Source: Bacteroidales bacterium UBA3663 (lineage in GTDB: Bacteria > Bacteroidota > Bacteroidia > Bacteroidales > UBA3663). From it: a stretch of DNA of 14,380 nt. Made by a program: the position numbers and the translations under genes. Location: assembly GCA_002373755.1 (NCBI GenBank), contig DFJU01000097.1, forward strand, positions 809-15,188. Direction: 5' to 3'. The first letter of the stretch is position 1. Each line of letters opens with the position of its first letter. Positions 1-7,843 of the stretch are shown in pieces. The notes beneath the pieces were generated by a model. That model searched no databases. It had not been told where the DNA came from and saw only the letters and a list, made by a program, of their open reading frames with translations.

Positions 1-607
1 CGTCGATGGTCTTTGGACAGCCGATGACCTGAACGCCGGCATTGATAGCCTTGTAGTATTCGGCCAATACGCATGCGTTGGTGTTCGAGTCGTCACCGCC
101 GATGATGACCAAAGCCTTGATGTCCAGCTGCTTGAGGATCTCCAAGCCCTTGTCGAACTGCTCCTTCTTCTCCAGTTTCGTACGACCAGAGCCGATGATG
201 TCGAAGCCGCCGGTGTTGCGGTATTCGTCGATGATGTCGGCCGTCAATTCCATATATTTGTGGTCAACCAGACCGCCAGGACCGAGCAGGAAACCATACA
301 GTTTGTTGTTCGGATTCAGCTTCTTGATGCCGTCGAAGAGGCCCGAGATGACGTTATGACCGCCAGGAGCCTGTCCGCCGGAGAGGATGACGCCCACGTT
401 CATCTGTGCAGTCTGCATCTTGCCTTCAATTGGCTCAAATTTCAAATAAGGCATACCATAGGTATTAGGGAAGAGCTTCTTGACCTCTTCCTGATCAGCA
501 ACCGACTGTGTGGGAGCTCCCTCAACAGCCTTCAGTGCGCCGCGCAGAGCCTTCGGTAACTTAGGCTGATAGGCGGCACGTGCGATTTGAAGTGCACTTT
601 TTTCCAT
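1..607 (-). CDS. pfp: Diphosphate--fructose-6-phosphate 1-phosphotransferase, N-terminal part (3' end outside window)
   Basis: Interconverts fructose 6-phosphate and fructose 1,6-bisphosphate using pyrophosphate, a reversible cytoplasmic glycolytic step. Translating the minus strand from ATG at 607 gives 202 codons that run off the window edge; long PPi-PFKs are about 550 residues, so roughly a third is present. Visible motifs are the glycine-rich nucleotide/PPi loop GVILSGGQAPGG (72-83), GPGG (109-112), GGDDSNTNA (170-178) and PKTID (198-202). The second Asp of GGDD and the Lys of PKTID are the residues that mark PPi-dependent rather than ATP-dependent enzymes, where glycines are usual. The N-terminal extension before the loop fits the long PPi-PFK type. 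It lies 119 bp downstream of the co-directional nitroreductase gene; I found no convincing separate promoter in that gap. Family assignment is firm; the C-terminal half cannot be checked. Confidence 0.95.
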   Translation of the reverse strand, partial: MEKSALQIARAAYQPKLPKALRGALKAVEGAPTQSVADQEEVKKLFPNTYGMPYLKFEPIEGKMQTAQMNVGVILSGGQAPGGHNVISGLFDGIKKLNPNNKLYGFLLGPGGLVDHKYMELTADIIDEYRNTGGFDIIGSGRTKLEKKEQFDKGLEILKQLDIKALVIIGGDDSNTNACVLAEYYKAINAGVQVIGCPKTID

Positions 608-726
608 GTTATTATGCTATTAAAATGTGTGTATATGTCCAATGTTTCTCTGTGTCGTGACAATCGCCGTCGGCCAATGCGCTACGCGATTTTTTCGTTT
701 CGTTGTGGCCGATGGAAACCGCTTTG

Positions 727-1254
727 TCAGAACTTGCCGACGTGAACCTTCTCCCACTGCAGCTTCTCCGTGTCGTAAGGCTTGCGCTCCTCGTCGGGAT
801 GGCCGATGCTGATTACGCTCAACACCTCATAGTTGGCCGGAATCTGCAACAGCTGCTGGATGTTGTAGGTGGCCGTGTTGCCGTTCTCGTCGCCGCGGTT
901 GCGCATCTGGATCCACACCGAACCGAGACCGAGGTCGGCGCATTGCAGCATCATCTGGAGCGACGCGATGGAGCAGTCCTCGACCCACGTGTCGCTTTCG
1001 TTCGGATCGGCGCACACCACAATGGCCAATGCAGCCTGTGCGATAGGGGCAGCACCCGAATCCTTTACCTTCGAGAGTGCCTCCAGCGTCTCTTTTTCCT
1101 CGACTACGACGAAGTGCCACGGGTTGCGGCGCTTGCCTGCGGGCGACATCAAGGCAGCCTCCAGGATGAGGCGGACCTGTTCGGGTGAGAGCAGCTCGCT
1201 GGTGTACTTGCGATAACTGCGACGATGGATTACAAGGTCGTGAAAACTGTTCAT
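727..1254 (-). CDS. Nitroreductase family protein (FMN-dependent oxidoreductase)
   Basis: A 175-residue soluble flavoprotein, normal for the short nitroreductase family, expected to use FMN and NAD(P)H to reduce nitro compounds or quinones in the cytoplasm; the physiological substrate cannot be read from sequence. FMN-phosphate contacts are the N-terminal HRRSYRKY (10-17) and the block SPAGKRRNPWHFVVV (37-51). A later GLGSVWIQ (109-116) and a C-terminal SIGHPDEERKPY (149-160) are also typical of the family. No signal peptide or membrane segment is present. The ATG at 1254 follows a well-matched promoter by about 20-30 nt, which supports this start. It is transcribed divergently from the parvulin gene and precedes the PPi-PFK gene on the same strand. 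Family is certain, subfamily is not. Confidence 0.93.
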   Translation of the reverse strand: MNSFHDLVIHRRSYRKYTSELLSPEQVRLILEAALMSPAGKRRNPWHFVVVEEKETLEALSKVKDSGAAPIAQAALAIVVCADPNESDTWVEDCSIASLQMMLQCADLGLGSVWIQMRNRGDENGNTATYNIQQLLQIPANYEVLSVISIGHPDEERKPYDTEKLQWEKVHVGKF

Positions 1255-1283
1255 AATGTAAATGATGGTTATTTAAGCGGCCG

Positions 1284-1315
1284 CAAATGTAGATAATTCC
1301 CCCCGCAAAAGCAAG
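1284..1315 (-). promoter_or_regulatory. Bacteroidota-type promoter for the nitroreductase gene
   Basis: Read on the minus strand, TACATTTG (1291-1284) matches the -7 consensus TAnnTTTG exactly. A -33 box CTTG (1315-1312) lies 20 bp upstream, the usual spacing. Transcription would begin around 1276, giving a leader of roughly 20 nt before the ATG at 1254. This is consensus matching only. Confidence 0.7.
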
Positions 1316-1340
1316 CAAAAAGCCAAAAAATGCTAATAAA

Positions 1341-1372
1341 TTTGCCGTGTCACATAATATTAAGTATCTTTG
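1341..1372 (+). promoter_or_regulatory. Bacteroidota-type promoter for the parvulin/SurA operon
   Basis: TTTG (1341-1344) and TATCTTTG (1365-1372) match the -33 and -7 (TAnnTTTG) consensus with a 20-bp spacer. The predicted start near 1380 gives a leader of about 30 nt before the ATG at 1409. It is the clearest promoter upstream of the plus-strand gene block, and stands back-to-back with the nitroreductase promoter with only about 25 bp between the two -33 boxes. Confidence 0.75.
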
Positions 1373-1408
1373 CGCGCTTTTCTAAAAAGATGAATCTACC
1401 TTCCTATT

Positions 1409-3343
1409 ATGAAAAAGAATCTTATCCCCATTTCTGTGTTGGCCCTGGCTATGTTCGCATCGGCCAATGCAAAAGAGAAAAACCCGGTCGTAATGACCAT
1501 CAACGGGCAGGATGTGACCCGTGCTGAATTTGAGTATTTCTACAATAAAAACAACGAGCAGGACGTAGCCGAGGAGAAGACTTTTGACGAATATGTCGAG
1601 CTGTTCGTTAACTACAAACTGAAGGTGCAGGAGGCGTTGAGCCGTGGCATCGACACCACAAAAGCTTACATCGACGAACTGGCCGGCTACAGGAAGCAGC
1701 TTGCCGAACCTTATCTCTACAACCCTGAGTGGAAAAAACAGGCCGTGCAGGAAATCCTCGACAACAAAAAGTACGAGGTGCGTGCCGCTCACATACTTAT
1801 TTCATTGGACGAAAATGCCACTCCGCAGAAGGTGGCCGAGGCTCAGGCCAAGCTGGACAGCGTGAAGATGCAGTTGGCAGCAGGTGCCTCGTTCGACAGT
1901 CTGGCTCGCGTAGTCAGCCAAGACCCGTCGGCAGCACACAACGGCGGCGACTTGGGCTATTTCGGCCCGATGCAGATGGTCTATCCGTTTGAGGAGGCCG
2001 CTTTCAGCACTCCCGTCGGACAAATTGCTGAATGCCGCAGCCAGTTCGGCCTGCATCTGCTGAAAATCATCGACCGTCGCGAATCGGCAGGAGAGGTGCT
2101 CGTCGCCCACATCATGAAGATGTTCCCTCGCAACGTGCAGAAGCCTGTTGCAATGAAGCAGACGCAGCATTTCATCGATTCGGTCTATGCCGTGCTGCAA
2201 GGTGGCGCCGACTTCGCCCGTGTGGCCGCAATGTGCAGCGAAGACCAATACACCGCAAAGAATGGCGGCGCATATCCGTGGCTCAACAGCAGCGCGCGGT
2301 TTCCGCAGGAGTGGCTCGACGTGGCATTCCAATTGAAGCCGGGCGAGATTTCAAAGCCGTTCACTACCGATTTCGGCTGGCACATCATGAAGCAGCTTGA
2401 CCGACGCAAGGAGGCTCCGGCCGACAGCGCAACGCTGGCTCAGCTTGAGGCTCAGATTGACCGCGACCCTGCCCGCAAGGCTCACTACGCGAAATTGCAG
2501 GAAGACAAGTGGATGCAGGCCGAGGGACTGAAGGTGAACGAGAAGATGCTGTCGAACAAGAACCGCAGTAAGGTGCTGATGACAATCGGCAAGCAGAAAT
2601 ACACGTTGAAGCAGTACGACGATTTCTGTGCCGAGAAGTATGGCGACGAGGCCAAATATGTGCCCCAGCAGCAGTCGCTCGATGCGTGGAAGCGCGCCGA
2701 AATCGTCGCCTACGTTGATGCAAACTTGGCCGACAGGAATGAGGAATTCCGCAACCTCTACAAGGAATATCACGACGGAATCCTGTTGTTCGACGTTGCC
2801 AGCGAGGAGGTATGGGATAAGGCATCGGCCGACACCGTAGGTCTGCGCAACTTCTTCGCCGCCAACAAGGCAAAGTACAAGTGGGACAAGCCACGTTTCA
2901 AGGGTGCATTCATCGAGTGTGCCGACGACGAACTGCTCGTGACCGCGTTGAAGCAGATTTACGACAATTGCAGCGACATTCAGGAATGTGCCAATCAGGT
3001 GCGTGCCAAGGTGTTGACCGACTCGATTCTGACACCGAACCCGAAGCAGCCGCGTTTCCATATTGTGAACGGTCTGTATGCTCCGGGCGACAACAATACG
3101 GTCGATCGCGAACAGCTGCACCTCGACATCGCCGCAACCGCTCCACGTTCGAACATGCCGATCCAGATGACCTATGGCCGAGTCTTGGCCGATGGACCTG
3201 AAGTGATGGAGGATGTACGCGGCGCAGTTGTGACCGACTATCAGGACTATCTTGAGGCCGAATGGTGTAAGAAGTTGCGCGAAAAGTTCACCGTCGTGCT
3301 GAACAATGAGGAATTGAACAAGATAAAGGCTGCACAGAAGTGA
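1409..3343 (+). CDS. Periplasmic peptidyl-prolyl cis-trans isomerase with two parvulin domains (SurA/PpiD-like)
   Basis: Exported folding factor of 644 residues, expected to act on outer-membrane proteins. The start MKKN with a hydrophobic stretch (5-19) and ANA-K at 19-22 forms a signal peptide for signal peptidase I, supporting the ATG at 1409. An N-terminal SurA-like segment (about 25-120) is followed by parvulin domain 1 (about 122-223; RAAHIL, NGGDLGYFG, FGLHLLKI) and parvulin domain 2 (about 229-333; VAHIMKMFP, NGGAYPW, FGWHIMK). A conserved-looking DRDPAR follows (351-356). The C-terminal 300 residues or so match nothing I recognise; they may be a second chaperone segment. It is the first gene after a strong promoter, and its stop overlaps the next start by 4 bases, suggesting translational coupling. 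Two parvulin repeats make the general assignment firm; PpiD-like versus SurA-like is not settled. Confidence 0.93.
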   Translation: MKKNLIPISVLALAMFASANAKEKNPVVMTINGQDVTRAEFEYFYNKNNEQDVAEEKTFDEYVELFVNYKLKVQEALSRGIDTTKAYIDELAGYRKQLAEPYLYNPEWKKQAVQEILDNKKYEVRAAHILISLDENATPQKVAEAQAKLDSVKMQLAAGASFDSLARVVSQDPSAAHNGGDLGYFGPMQMVYPFEEAAFSTPVGQIAECRSQFGLHLLKIIDRRESAGEVLVAHIMKMFPRNVQKPVAMKQTQHFIDSVYAVLQGGADFARVAAMCSEDQYTAKNGGAYPWLNSSARFPQEWLDVAFQLKPGEISKPFTTDFGWHIMKQLDRRKEAPADSATLAQLEAQIDRDPARKAHYAKLQEDKWMQAEGLKVNEKMLSNKNRSKVLMTIGKQKYTLKQYDDFCAEKYGDEAKYVPQQQSLDAWKRAEIVAYVDANLADRNEEFRNLYKEYHDGILLFDVASEEVWDKASADTVGLRNFFAANKAKYKWDKPRFKGAFIECADDELLVTALKQIYDNCSDIQECANQVRAKVLTDSILTPNPKQPRFHIVNGLYAPGDNNTVDREQLHLDIAATAPRSNMPIQMTYGRVLADGPEVMEDVRGAVVTDYQDYLEAEWCKKLREKFTVVLNNEELNKIKAAQK

Positions 3344-4185
3344 AACTGCTCTGGACCATTGCCGCATCGGCCGCCCTTCTGACTGCCTGCCAGCAGAACG
3401 AGAGCAACATCCTCGCCCAAGTGGGTGAGGAGATGCTCACGGTGAATGATGTGTTGATTCGGATGCCGTTGACATGCACCGGTGACGACAGCGTGAACTT
3501 CGTGCAACATAGCGTCAATCAGTGGATTAACGAGCAACTGCTCTATCAGCAGGGACTCCGCAGTCTGCCCGACCTCGAACAGATTGAACGCGAGGTGGCA
3601 CAGTACAGGCGCGACCTCATCGCACGCACATATCAGGCCGAACGGATGGCCATTTACAGCAAGGAGGTAAGTGAAGCCGAGTGTGCCGAGTTCTACGAAA
3701 AGAACAAGGAGCAGTTCAAGGTGCATGAGCCGATTTTGCGCGCCATCATGCTCAAGGTTCCGGCCAATACGACACAGATCAGGCAACTGAAGGAGTGGAT
3801 CAAGCAGACCAATCAGGGCAACCAGGAACAGGCCGAGCAGTTGGACAAGTTCTGCCAGCTGCGCGCCGCCGACTACGACAATTGTCTGGAGCAATGGGTG
3901 AAGGCGCGCCGCATCATGGACCGTTTGCCTGCCAAATCGCCCACCGATCCGCGCCAGTATCTGCGAAACCAGGTCTATCAGCTGAAAGACGACGATTTCA
4001 TCTATCTGCTGCTGATCAACGACTATTGCGTGAAGGGCGAGGTCAAGCCGTTGGATTATTGTATGGCCGATGTCTATGAGGCACTAATTTTGCAGAAACA
4101 AGACAAATTCCGCGAGCAGCTGGAGCAAGATTTGCGCGACGAGGCTTTGCGAACGGGATTATTAAAATTGAATAACAAGGAATGA
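3340..4185 (+). CDS. Lipoprotein, SurA-N-like chaperone without a recognisable parvulin domain
   Basis: A 281-residue protein starting at GTG (3340), whose GTGA overlaps the upstream stop codon. The N-terminus has a short hydrophobic signal and lipobox LTAC (14-17), so Cys17 would be lipidated and the protein anchored in the envelope. Residues 24-40 (LAQVGEEMLTVNDVLIR) resemble the opening of SurA-type chaperone domains, and the helical region up to about 120 fits this fold. At 126-143 a stretch like the opening of a parvulin domain occurs (FKVHEPILRAIMLKV), but the glycine motif and the histidine strand that follow in real parvulins are absent. I infer a binding chaperone rather than an isomerase. 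It sits between two parvulin genes and is coupled to the next by an ATGA overlap. Homologues are often labelled peptidyl-prolyl isomerase by neighbourhood; this label is doubtful here. Confidence 0.85.
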   Translation: MKLLWTIAASAALLTACQQNESNILAQVGEEMLTVNDVLIRMPLTCTGDDSVNFVQHSVNQWINEQLLYQQGLRSLPDLEQIEREVAQYRRDLIARTYQAERMAIYSKEVSEAECAEFYEKNKEQFKVHEPILRAIMLKVPANTTQIRQLKEWIKQTNQGNQEQAEQLDKFCQLRAADYDNCLEQWVKARRIMDRLPAKSPTDPRQYLRNQVYQLKDDDFIYLLLINDYCVKGEVKPLDYCMADVYEALILQKQDKFREQLEQDLRDEALRTGLLKLNNKE

Positions 4186-5534
4186 AAAGAAAATTGATGA
4201 CGTTGTTCGCCGCTTTCATGACGTGTGCTGGCATTGCACAAGAGGCCGACAACGTGATTGACGAAGTCATCTGGGTGGTGGGCGACGAGGCAATCCTCCG
4301 CAGCGAAGTCGAACAGGAACGCAAGCGAATGCTCTATCAGGGCGAGAAGTTCGACGGCGACCCATACGGCTACATCCCCGAACAGATGGCAATACAGAAG
4401 TTGTTCATCAATCAGGCAATCATCGACTCGGTCGAGGTGACCGATGAACAGGTTGACCAGCAGGTTGAGGCACAGCTCAACTATATGATTCAGCAAATCG
4501 GTTCGAAAGAGAAGCTGGAGGAGTATTTCGAAAAGTCGTTGAGCGACATCCGCTCGGAATACCGCACCGCAATCAAGAACCAGAACATCGTGCAGATGGA
4601 GCGTGAGCATTTGACCTCCGACCTCATCGTCACGCCGAGCGAAGTGCGTATGTTCTACGAGAAACTGCCTAAAGACAGCATCCCGTTCATCGCCACGCAG
4701 GTCGAAGTGCAGATCATTGCCCTCCAGCCTCGCGTCTCGCAGCAGACCATCGATGGCATCAAGGCCCGTTTGCGCGACTACACACAGCGCGTTGTGAGCG
4801 GCGAGAGCCAGTTTTCGACGTTGGCCATCCTCTACAGCGAAGATGGAAGTGCCCCGTTGGGCGGCGAACTCGGATTCAAGAGCCGCAATGCCTTCGTGCC
4901 GGAATTCGCGACGGTAGCGTTCCAGTTGTCCGACCCGAAGAAGGTGTCGCGCATCGTTGAAACAGAGTTCGGCTACCACATCATCCAGCTCATCGAACGT
5001 CGCGGTGACCGTGCCAATTTCCGCCATATCCTGCTTGTGCCAAAGGTGTCGAGCAAGGAGTTGCAGGACGCCCAGACCGCATTGGACAGCATCCGCAACG
5101 ACCTCGACTCTGCAAAATTCACGTTCGAGGAGGCTGCAAAGTTCCTGTCGAGCGACAAACACACGCGCAAGAGCGGCGGTTTGATGACGAGTCCGCGCAC
5201 AGGTTCTGCACTTCAGTTCATGGACGAATTGCCGTCCGAGGTCGCTCGACTGGTGGCCGGAATGAAGGTCGGCGAAATCTCCAAGCCGTTCATCATGAAA
5301 GATCCGAACACGTCGCGCGATCAGGTCGCAATCATCCGCCTTCGCAAGCGCGTCGAGGCTCATAAAGCAACCTACTACGAAGATTATCAGACACTGAAGG
5401 AACTTTACGAGAAGCATCTGGAAGAAGAGGTCATCGACAAATTCATCCGCGAAAAGCAGCGCGAGACCTATTGCCGCATCAAGCCGGGTTGGGAGAAGTA
5501 CGACTTCAAGTATCCGGGTTGGGGACAACGATAA
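4182..5534 (+). CDS. surA: SurA-type periplasmic chaperone and peptidyl-prolyl isomerase
   Basis: Periplasmic chaperone for outer-membrane beta-barrel proteins, 450 residues, close to the usual SurA length. A signal peptide is seen (hydrophobic 5-18, probable cleavage after the AQ at 19-20). SurA N-domain begins at 24-45 (VIDEVIWVVGDEAILRSEVE), the typical opening, and covers about 22-170. Parvulin domain 1 (about 173-275) has LGGELGF (226-232) and FGYHIIQLI (263-271). Parvulin domain 2 (about 279-388) has FRHILLVP (280-287), SGGLM and a degenerate ending. The C-terminal segment (about 395-450) ends in KPGWEKYDFKYPGW, and would complete the chaperone module with the N-domain as in E. coli SurA. 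The start overlaps the previous stop (ATGA), so translation is likely coupled. The OstA-like gene follows after a 16-46 base gap, a context that fits outer-membrane assembly. Confidence 0.94.
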   Translation: MKRKLMTLFAAFMTCAGIAQEADNVIDEVIWVVGDEAILRSEVEQERKRMLYQGEKFDGDPYGYIPEQMAIQKLFINQAIIDSVEVTDEQVDQQVEAQLNYMIQQIGSKEKLEEYFEKSLSDIRSEYRTAIKNQNIVQMEREHLTSDLIVTPSEVRMFYEKLPKDSIPFIATQVEVQIIALQPRVSQQTIDGIKARLRDYTQRVVSGESQFSTLAILYSEDGSAPLGGELGFKSRNAFVPEFATVAFQLSDPKKVSRIVETEFGYHIIQLIERRGDRANFRHILLVPKVSSKELQDAQTALDSIRNDLDSAKFTFEEAAKFLSSDKHTRKSGGLMTSPRTGSALQFMDELPSEVARLVAGMKVGEISKPFIMKDPNTSRDQVAIIRLRKRVEAHKATYYEDYQTLKELYEKHLEEEVIDKFIREKQRETYCRIKPGWEKYDFKYPGWGQR

Positions 5535-5580
5535 AGCATTTCTTTAGCCGTTGAACATCAGAAAAATCAACGTAGCAGTA

Positions 5581-7368
5581 GTGAAAAAGGCGTTTTTACA
5601 CATCCTGATGGCTGTCTTGGGGACGTGTCCGATGTTGGGCAACCCGCAGCAGCCGATCCGTAGAATCTTTTTGGAGCACGCCAACACCATTTCGTTCGAC
5701 AAGAATGTCAATCAGGAACGACAGGTGTTGCGCGGCGCTGTCTTGTTTAGGCAGGACAGCGTCTGGATGTCGTGCGACAGCGCCTATTTCTACCAGAGCC
5801 GCAACTCGTTCGAGGCGTTCAGCCACGTCCACATGTGGGAGGGCGACACCTTGCAGATGTGGTGCGATTCATTGTCGTACGACGGCGAGACGATGATCGG
5901 CCAGTTGTTCGACAACGTCTTGATGCGCCACAACGACACCCGCCTGCACACCGACTACTTGATTTACTACCGGCAGGAAAACCGTGCGCACTATCCATAC
6001 AATGGCTGGATCGACAATCCTGAAAACCACTTGCAGAGTGACCTCGGCTGGTACTACACGCAAAGCCGTCAGGCCATCTTCCAAAACAACGTGGTGATGC
6101 GCAACTTCGACTTTTCGAAGATGTCGCCCAAGCCGGCCTATCCCGATGTCGAGAGCGAAGACTATCGGCCACAGATGACGCTCTACAGCGACACGCTCGA
6201 ATATAGTTTTCTGACCGATGACGCATGGATTGTCGGCCCGTCGCGCATAGTGAACGACACCGCAACGCTCTTTTCCGACCTCGGCACCGTCAACACCAAG
6301 TCGCAGCAGTCGTGGCTTTACAACCGCTCGGTGGTGGTCAGCACAGGTCGTTCAGCTACGGCCGATACGCTTTTCTACGACGGCAAGGCGGGCTATGGCG
6401 ATGCATGGGGCAATTTCGTGGCGTACGACACGCTGCAACATCTGTGCGTCTCGGGCAATCGTTGCCATTACGTCGATTCGTCGCAGGTCATGACGGTTAG
6501 CGACAGCGCTTTGGCTATGGAATTTTCGACGCATGACACGCTCTATCTGCACGCAGACACGCTACGCGCCTATAAGGCAGCTCGCACCCGGATGGTGTCG
6601 GTTGTGCGCGAGGTTGTGGCCGACAGCACCATCGGACAAGACAGTGCAGCCGTGTCCGACAGTTTGCCGCAACGCGAAGTGAAAACGGTGACCGAGCGTG
6701 TGGCCGTCACCGACACTGTGAATTATTTGTCGTGCCACTTCAATGTGCGATACTATCGGCGCGACATTCAGGGCATCTGCGATTCGTTGAACTACAATCA
6801 TGCCGATTCGTTGGCCACGTTTGTCGGCAATCCGGTGATGTGGAACGGCAACTACCAGATTACTGGCGATTCGATTATGGTCTATATGGCGAAGGAGGGC
6901 GGCATCGACCGTGCTTTGGTGCACGACAACGCATTTCTCGTCCAACAGAACGACAGCATCCACTACGACCAGATTGCAGGCAAGGGTCTGGTCTGCTACT
7001 TCGATTCGTCGCGCCTCAGCCGCATGGATATGGCGGGCAACGTGCAGACAATCTTCTACCCGAGCGAGGAGTCGAAAAACGGTGGAAAACCGGAACTCAT
7101 CGGCCTCAATCAGGTGATTGGCAACTATTTGAGCATCTGGTTCAAACAGCAGAAGATGGATCATCTGCGCATCTGGCCGCAGCCGGTCGGCTCGCTCACG
7201 CCAATCCAGCTTGTCACCGACGACATCCTTTATCTGCGCGGATTCCGTTGGATGCAATATCTGCGACCGACAAGTCCGGCCGACGTGTTCCGCGATGTCA
7301 GAATGAAGAGCGAAGACCAAATCGAGGTGCTGAAGCTGTTCGACGACCGCGAACTGAATGGATGGTAA
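5581..7368 (+). CDS. OstA/LptA-like periplasmic protein
   Basis: Large exported protein with OstA/LptA-like beta-strand repeats, the family that carries lipopolysaccharide across the periplasm. I prefer GTG at 5581 because it gives a compact signal peptide (VKKAFLHILMAVLG, then PMLG); a TTG at 5551 would add 10 residues ahead of it. The protein is then 595 residues, usual for Bacteroidota OstA-like proteins. From about residue 25 on, short strand repeats recur with phrases such as LRGAVLFRQDSVWMSCDSA, LHTDYLIYY, MTLYSDTLEYS and LYLHADTLRAYK, the pattern of the LptA fold (metal-free, no catalytic residues). There is no visible outer-membrane barrel of LptD type, so a soluble bridge or accessory role is inferred. 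It closes the SurA block and is followed by a spacer with octamer repeats. Confidence 0.85.
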   Translation: MKKAFLHILMAVLGTCPMLGNPQQPIRRIFLEHANTISFDKNVNQERQVLRGAVLFRQDSVWMSCDSAYFYQSRNSFEAFSHVHMWEGDTLQMWCDSLSYDGETMIGQLFDNVLMRHNDTRLHTDYLIYYRQENRAHYPYNGWIDNPENHLQSDLGWYYTQSRQAIFQNNVVMRNFDFSKMSPKPAYPDVESEDYRPQMTLYSDTLEYSFLTDDAWIVGPSRIVNDTATLFSDLGTVNTKSQQSWLYNRSVVVSTGRSATADTLFYDGKAGYGDAWGNFVAYDTLQHLCVSGNRCHYVDSSQVMTVSDSALAMEFSTHDTLYLHADTLRAYKAARTRMVSVVREVVADSTIGQDSAAVSDSLPQREVKTVTERVAVTDTVNYLSCHFNVRYYRRDIQGICDSLNYNHADSLATFVGNPVMWNGNYQITGDSIMVYMAKEGGIDRALVHDNAFLVQQNDSIHYDQIAGKGLVCYFDSSRLSRMDMAGNVQTIFYPSEESKNGGKPELIGLNQVIGNYLSIWFKQQKMDHLRIWPQPVGSLTPIQLVTDDILYLRGFRWMQYLRPTSPADVFRDVRMKSEDQIEVLKLFDDRELNGW

Positions 7369-7382
7369 CACATAATGTTGTG

Positions 7383-7470
7383 AGGTCTTTAGGTTATGAG
7401 GTTATAAGGGCATCGGAAAACAGCCGAATGGCAAACCTTACAACCATTAGACCTTGCAACCATAAAACCT
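7383..7470. repeat. Octamer-periodic inverted repeat (AGGTTATR type)
   Basis: The spacer between the OstA-like gene and the small membrane protein gene holds an 8-nt periodic element. On the plus strand 7383-7409 reads as three octamers, AGGTCTTT, AGGTTATG, AGGTTATA, then AGG. On the minus strand 7470-7436 reads AGGTTTTA, TGGTTGCA, AGGTCTAA, TGGTTGTA, then AGG. The two arms are imperfectly complementary, with 26 bp between them, so the RNA could fold into a long interrupted hairpin. The element ends six bases before the ATG at 7477. No T-run follows, so it is not a standard terminator. Possible roles are an mRNA-stabilising hairpin or a repetitive palindrome family dispersed in the genome; neither can be tested here. 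Confidence 0.75.
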
Positions 7471-7476
7471 AAATAT

Positions 7477-7797
7477 ATGAGCATATTTACTGTAGATAAA
7501 CCGAAAAGATTCGAGCGAAAGCCTCGTTTCGTCAATGAGCGCAAGGAATACATCGAAGAGCGCAAGCGCAAAATCATGCGCGAAGAGGGAATTCTGCCTA
7601 CCGAGGATATGAAGGCCGAAGAGCTGATACGAGGCAAATTTTTCGACAGCACGACGCACTTGCGCCGTCGGCGTGAAAAGGAGCAGGAAGAAGGGCCGAA
7701 CTATCGTTCAAAGCGGTTGGTCAAGTTGCTCGTCTGGCTCATCGTCCTTGTTGTCCTGCTGCATTGGCTCATCAAGTCGGTCTATTTGGGTCAATGA
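7477..7797 (+). CDS. Small tail-anchored membrane protein of unknown function
   Basis: A 106-residue protein I do not recognise as a named family. The first 80 residues are highly charged, with ERKEYIEERKRKIMREE (21-37) probably helical and a basic cluster HLRRRREK (61-68). A single hydrophobic segment at about 81-99 (LVKLLVWLIVLVVLLHWL) lies near the C-terminus and is followed by only seven residues. The positive charge before the helix predicts a cytoplasmic N-terminal domain with the tail across the inner membrane. It has no signal peptide or cysteine. It lies between an envelope gene and mutL, 69 bp ahead of the latter. The codon use is like the neighbours, and the reading frame is intact, so I take it as a real gene. 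Its immediate 5' leader is the octamer repeat hairpin. Function unknown; an envelope role is a guess from position. Confidence 0.8.
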   Translation: MSIFTVDKPKRFERKPRFVNERKEYIEERKRKIMREEGILPTEDMKAEELIRGKFFDSTTHLRRRREKEQEEGPNYRSKRLVKLLVWLIVLVVLLHWLIKSVYLGQ

Positions 7798-7843
7798 TCC
7801 GTTCCCGACCGAATGAACTCAAATCTGACCGCAAGGTAATTTC

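Noticed and set aside
679..696. Terminator-like GCG-CTA-CGC hairpin with T-run in the nitroreductase to PPi-PFK gap
   Set aside because: The stem is only three to four pairs and the T-run is on the plus strand, whereas both flanking genes are on the minus strand.
2351..3367. Minus-strand frame of 338 codons
   Set aside because: It lies inside the first parvulin gene and shows no domain; the plus strand encodes tandem parvulin repeats with a signal peptide.
4074..5528. Long open frame of 484 codons on the minus strand
   Set aside because: It mirrors surA over its whole length, has no recognisable motifs and reads as the complement of a clear SurA protein; strong codon bias in GC-rich DNA keeps antisense frames open.
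7383..7470. Octamer inverted repeat as a rho-independent terminator of the OstA-like gene
   Set aside because: The arms pair imperfectly and no T-run follows on either strand.
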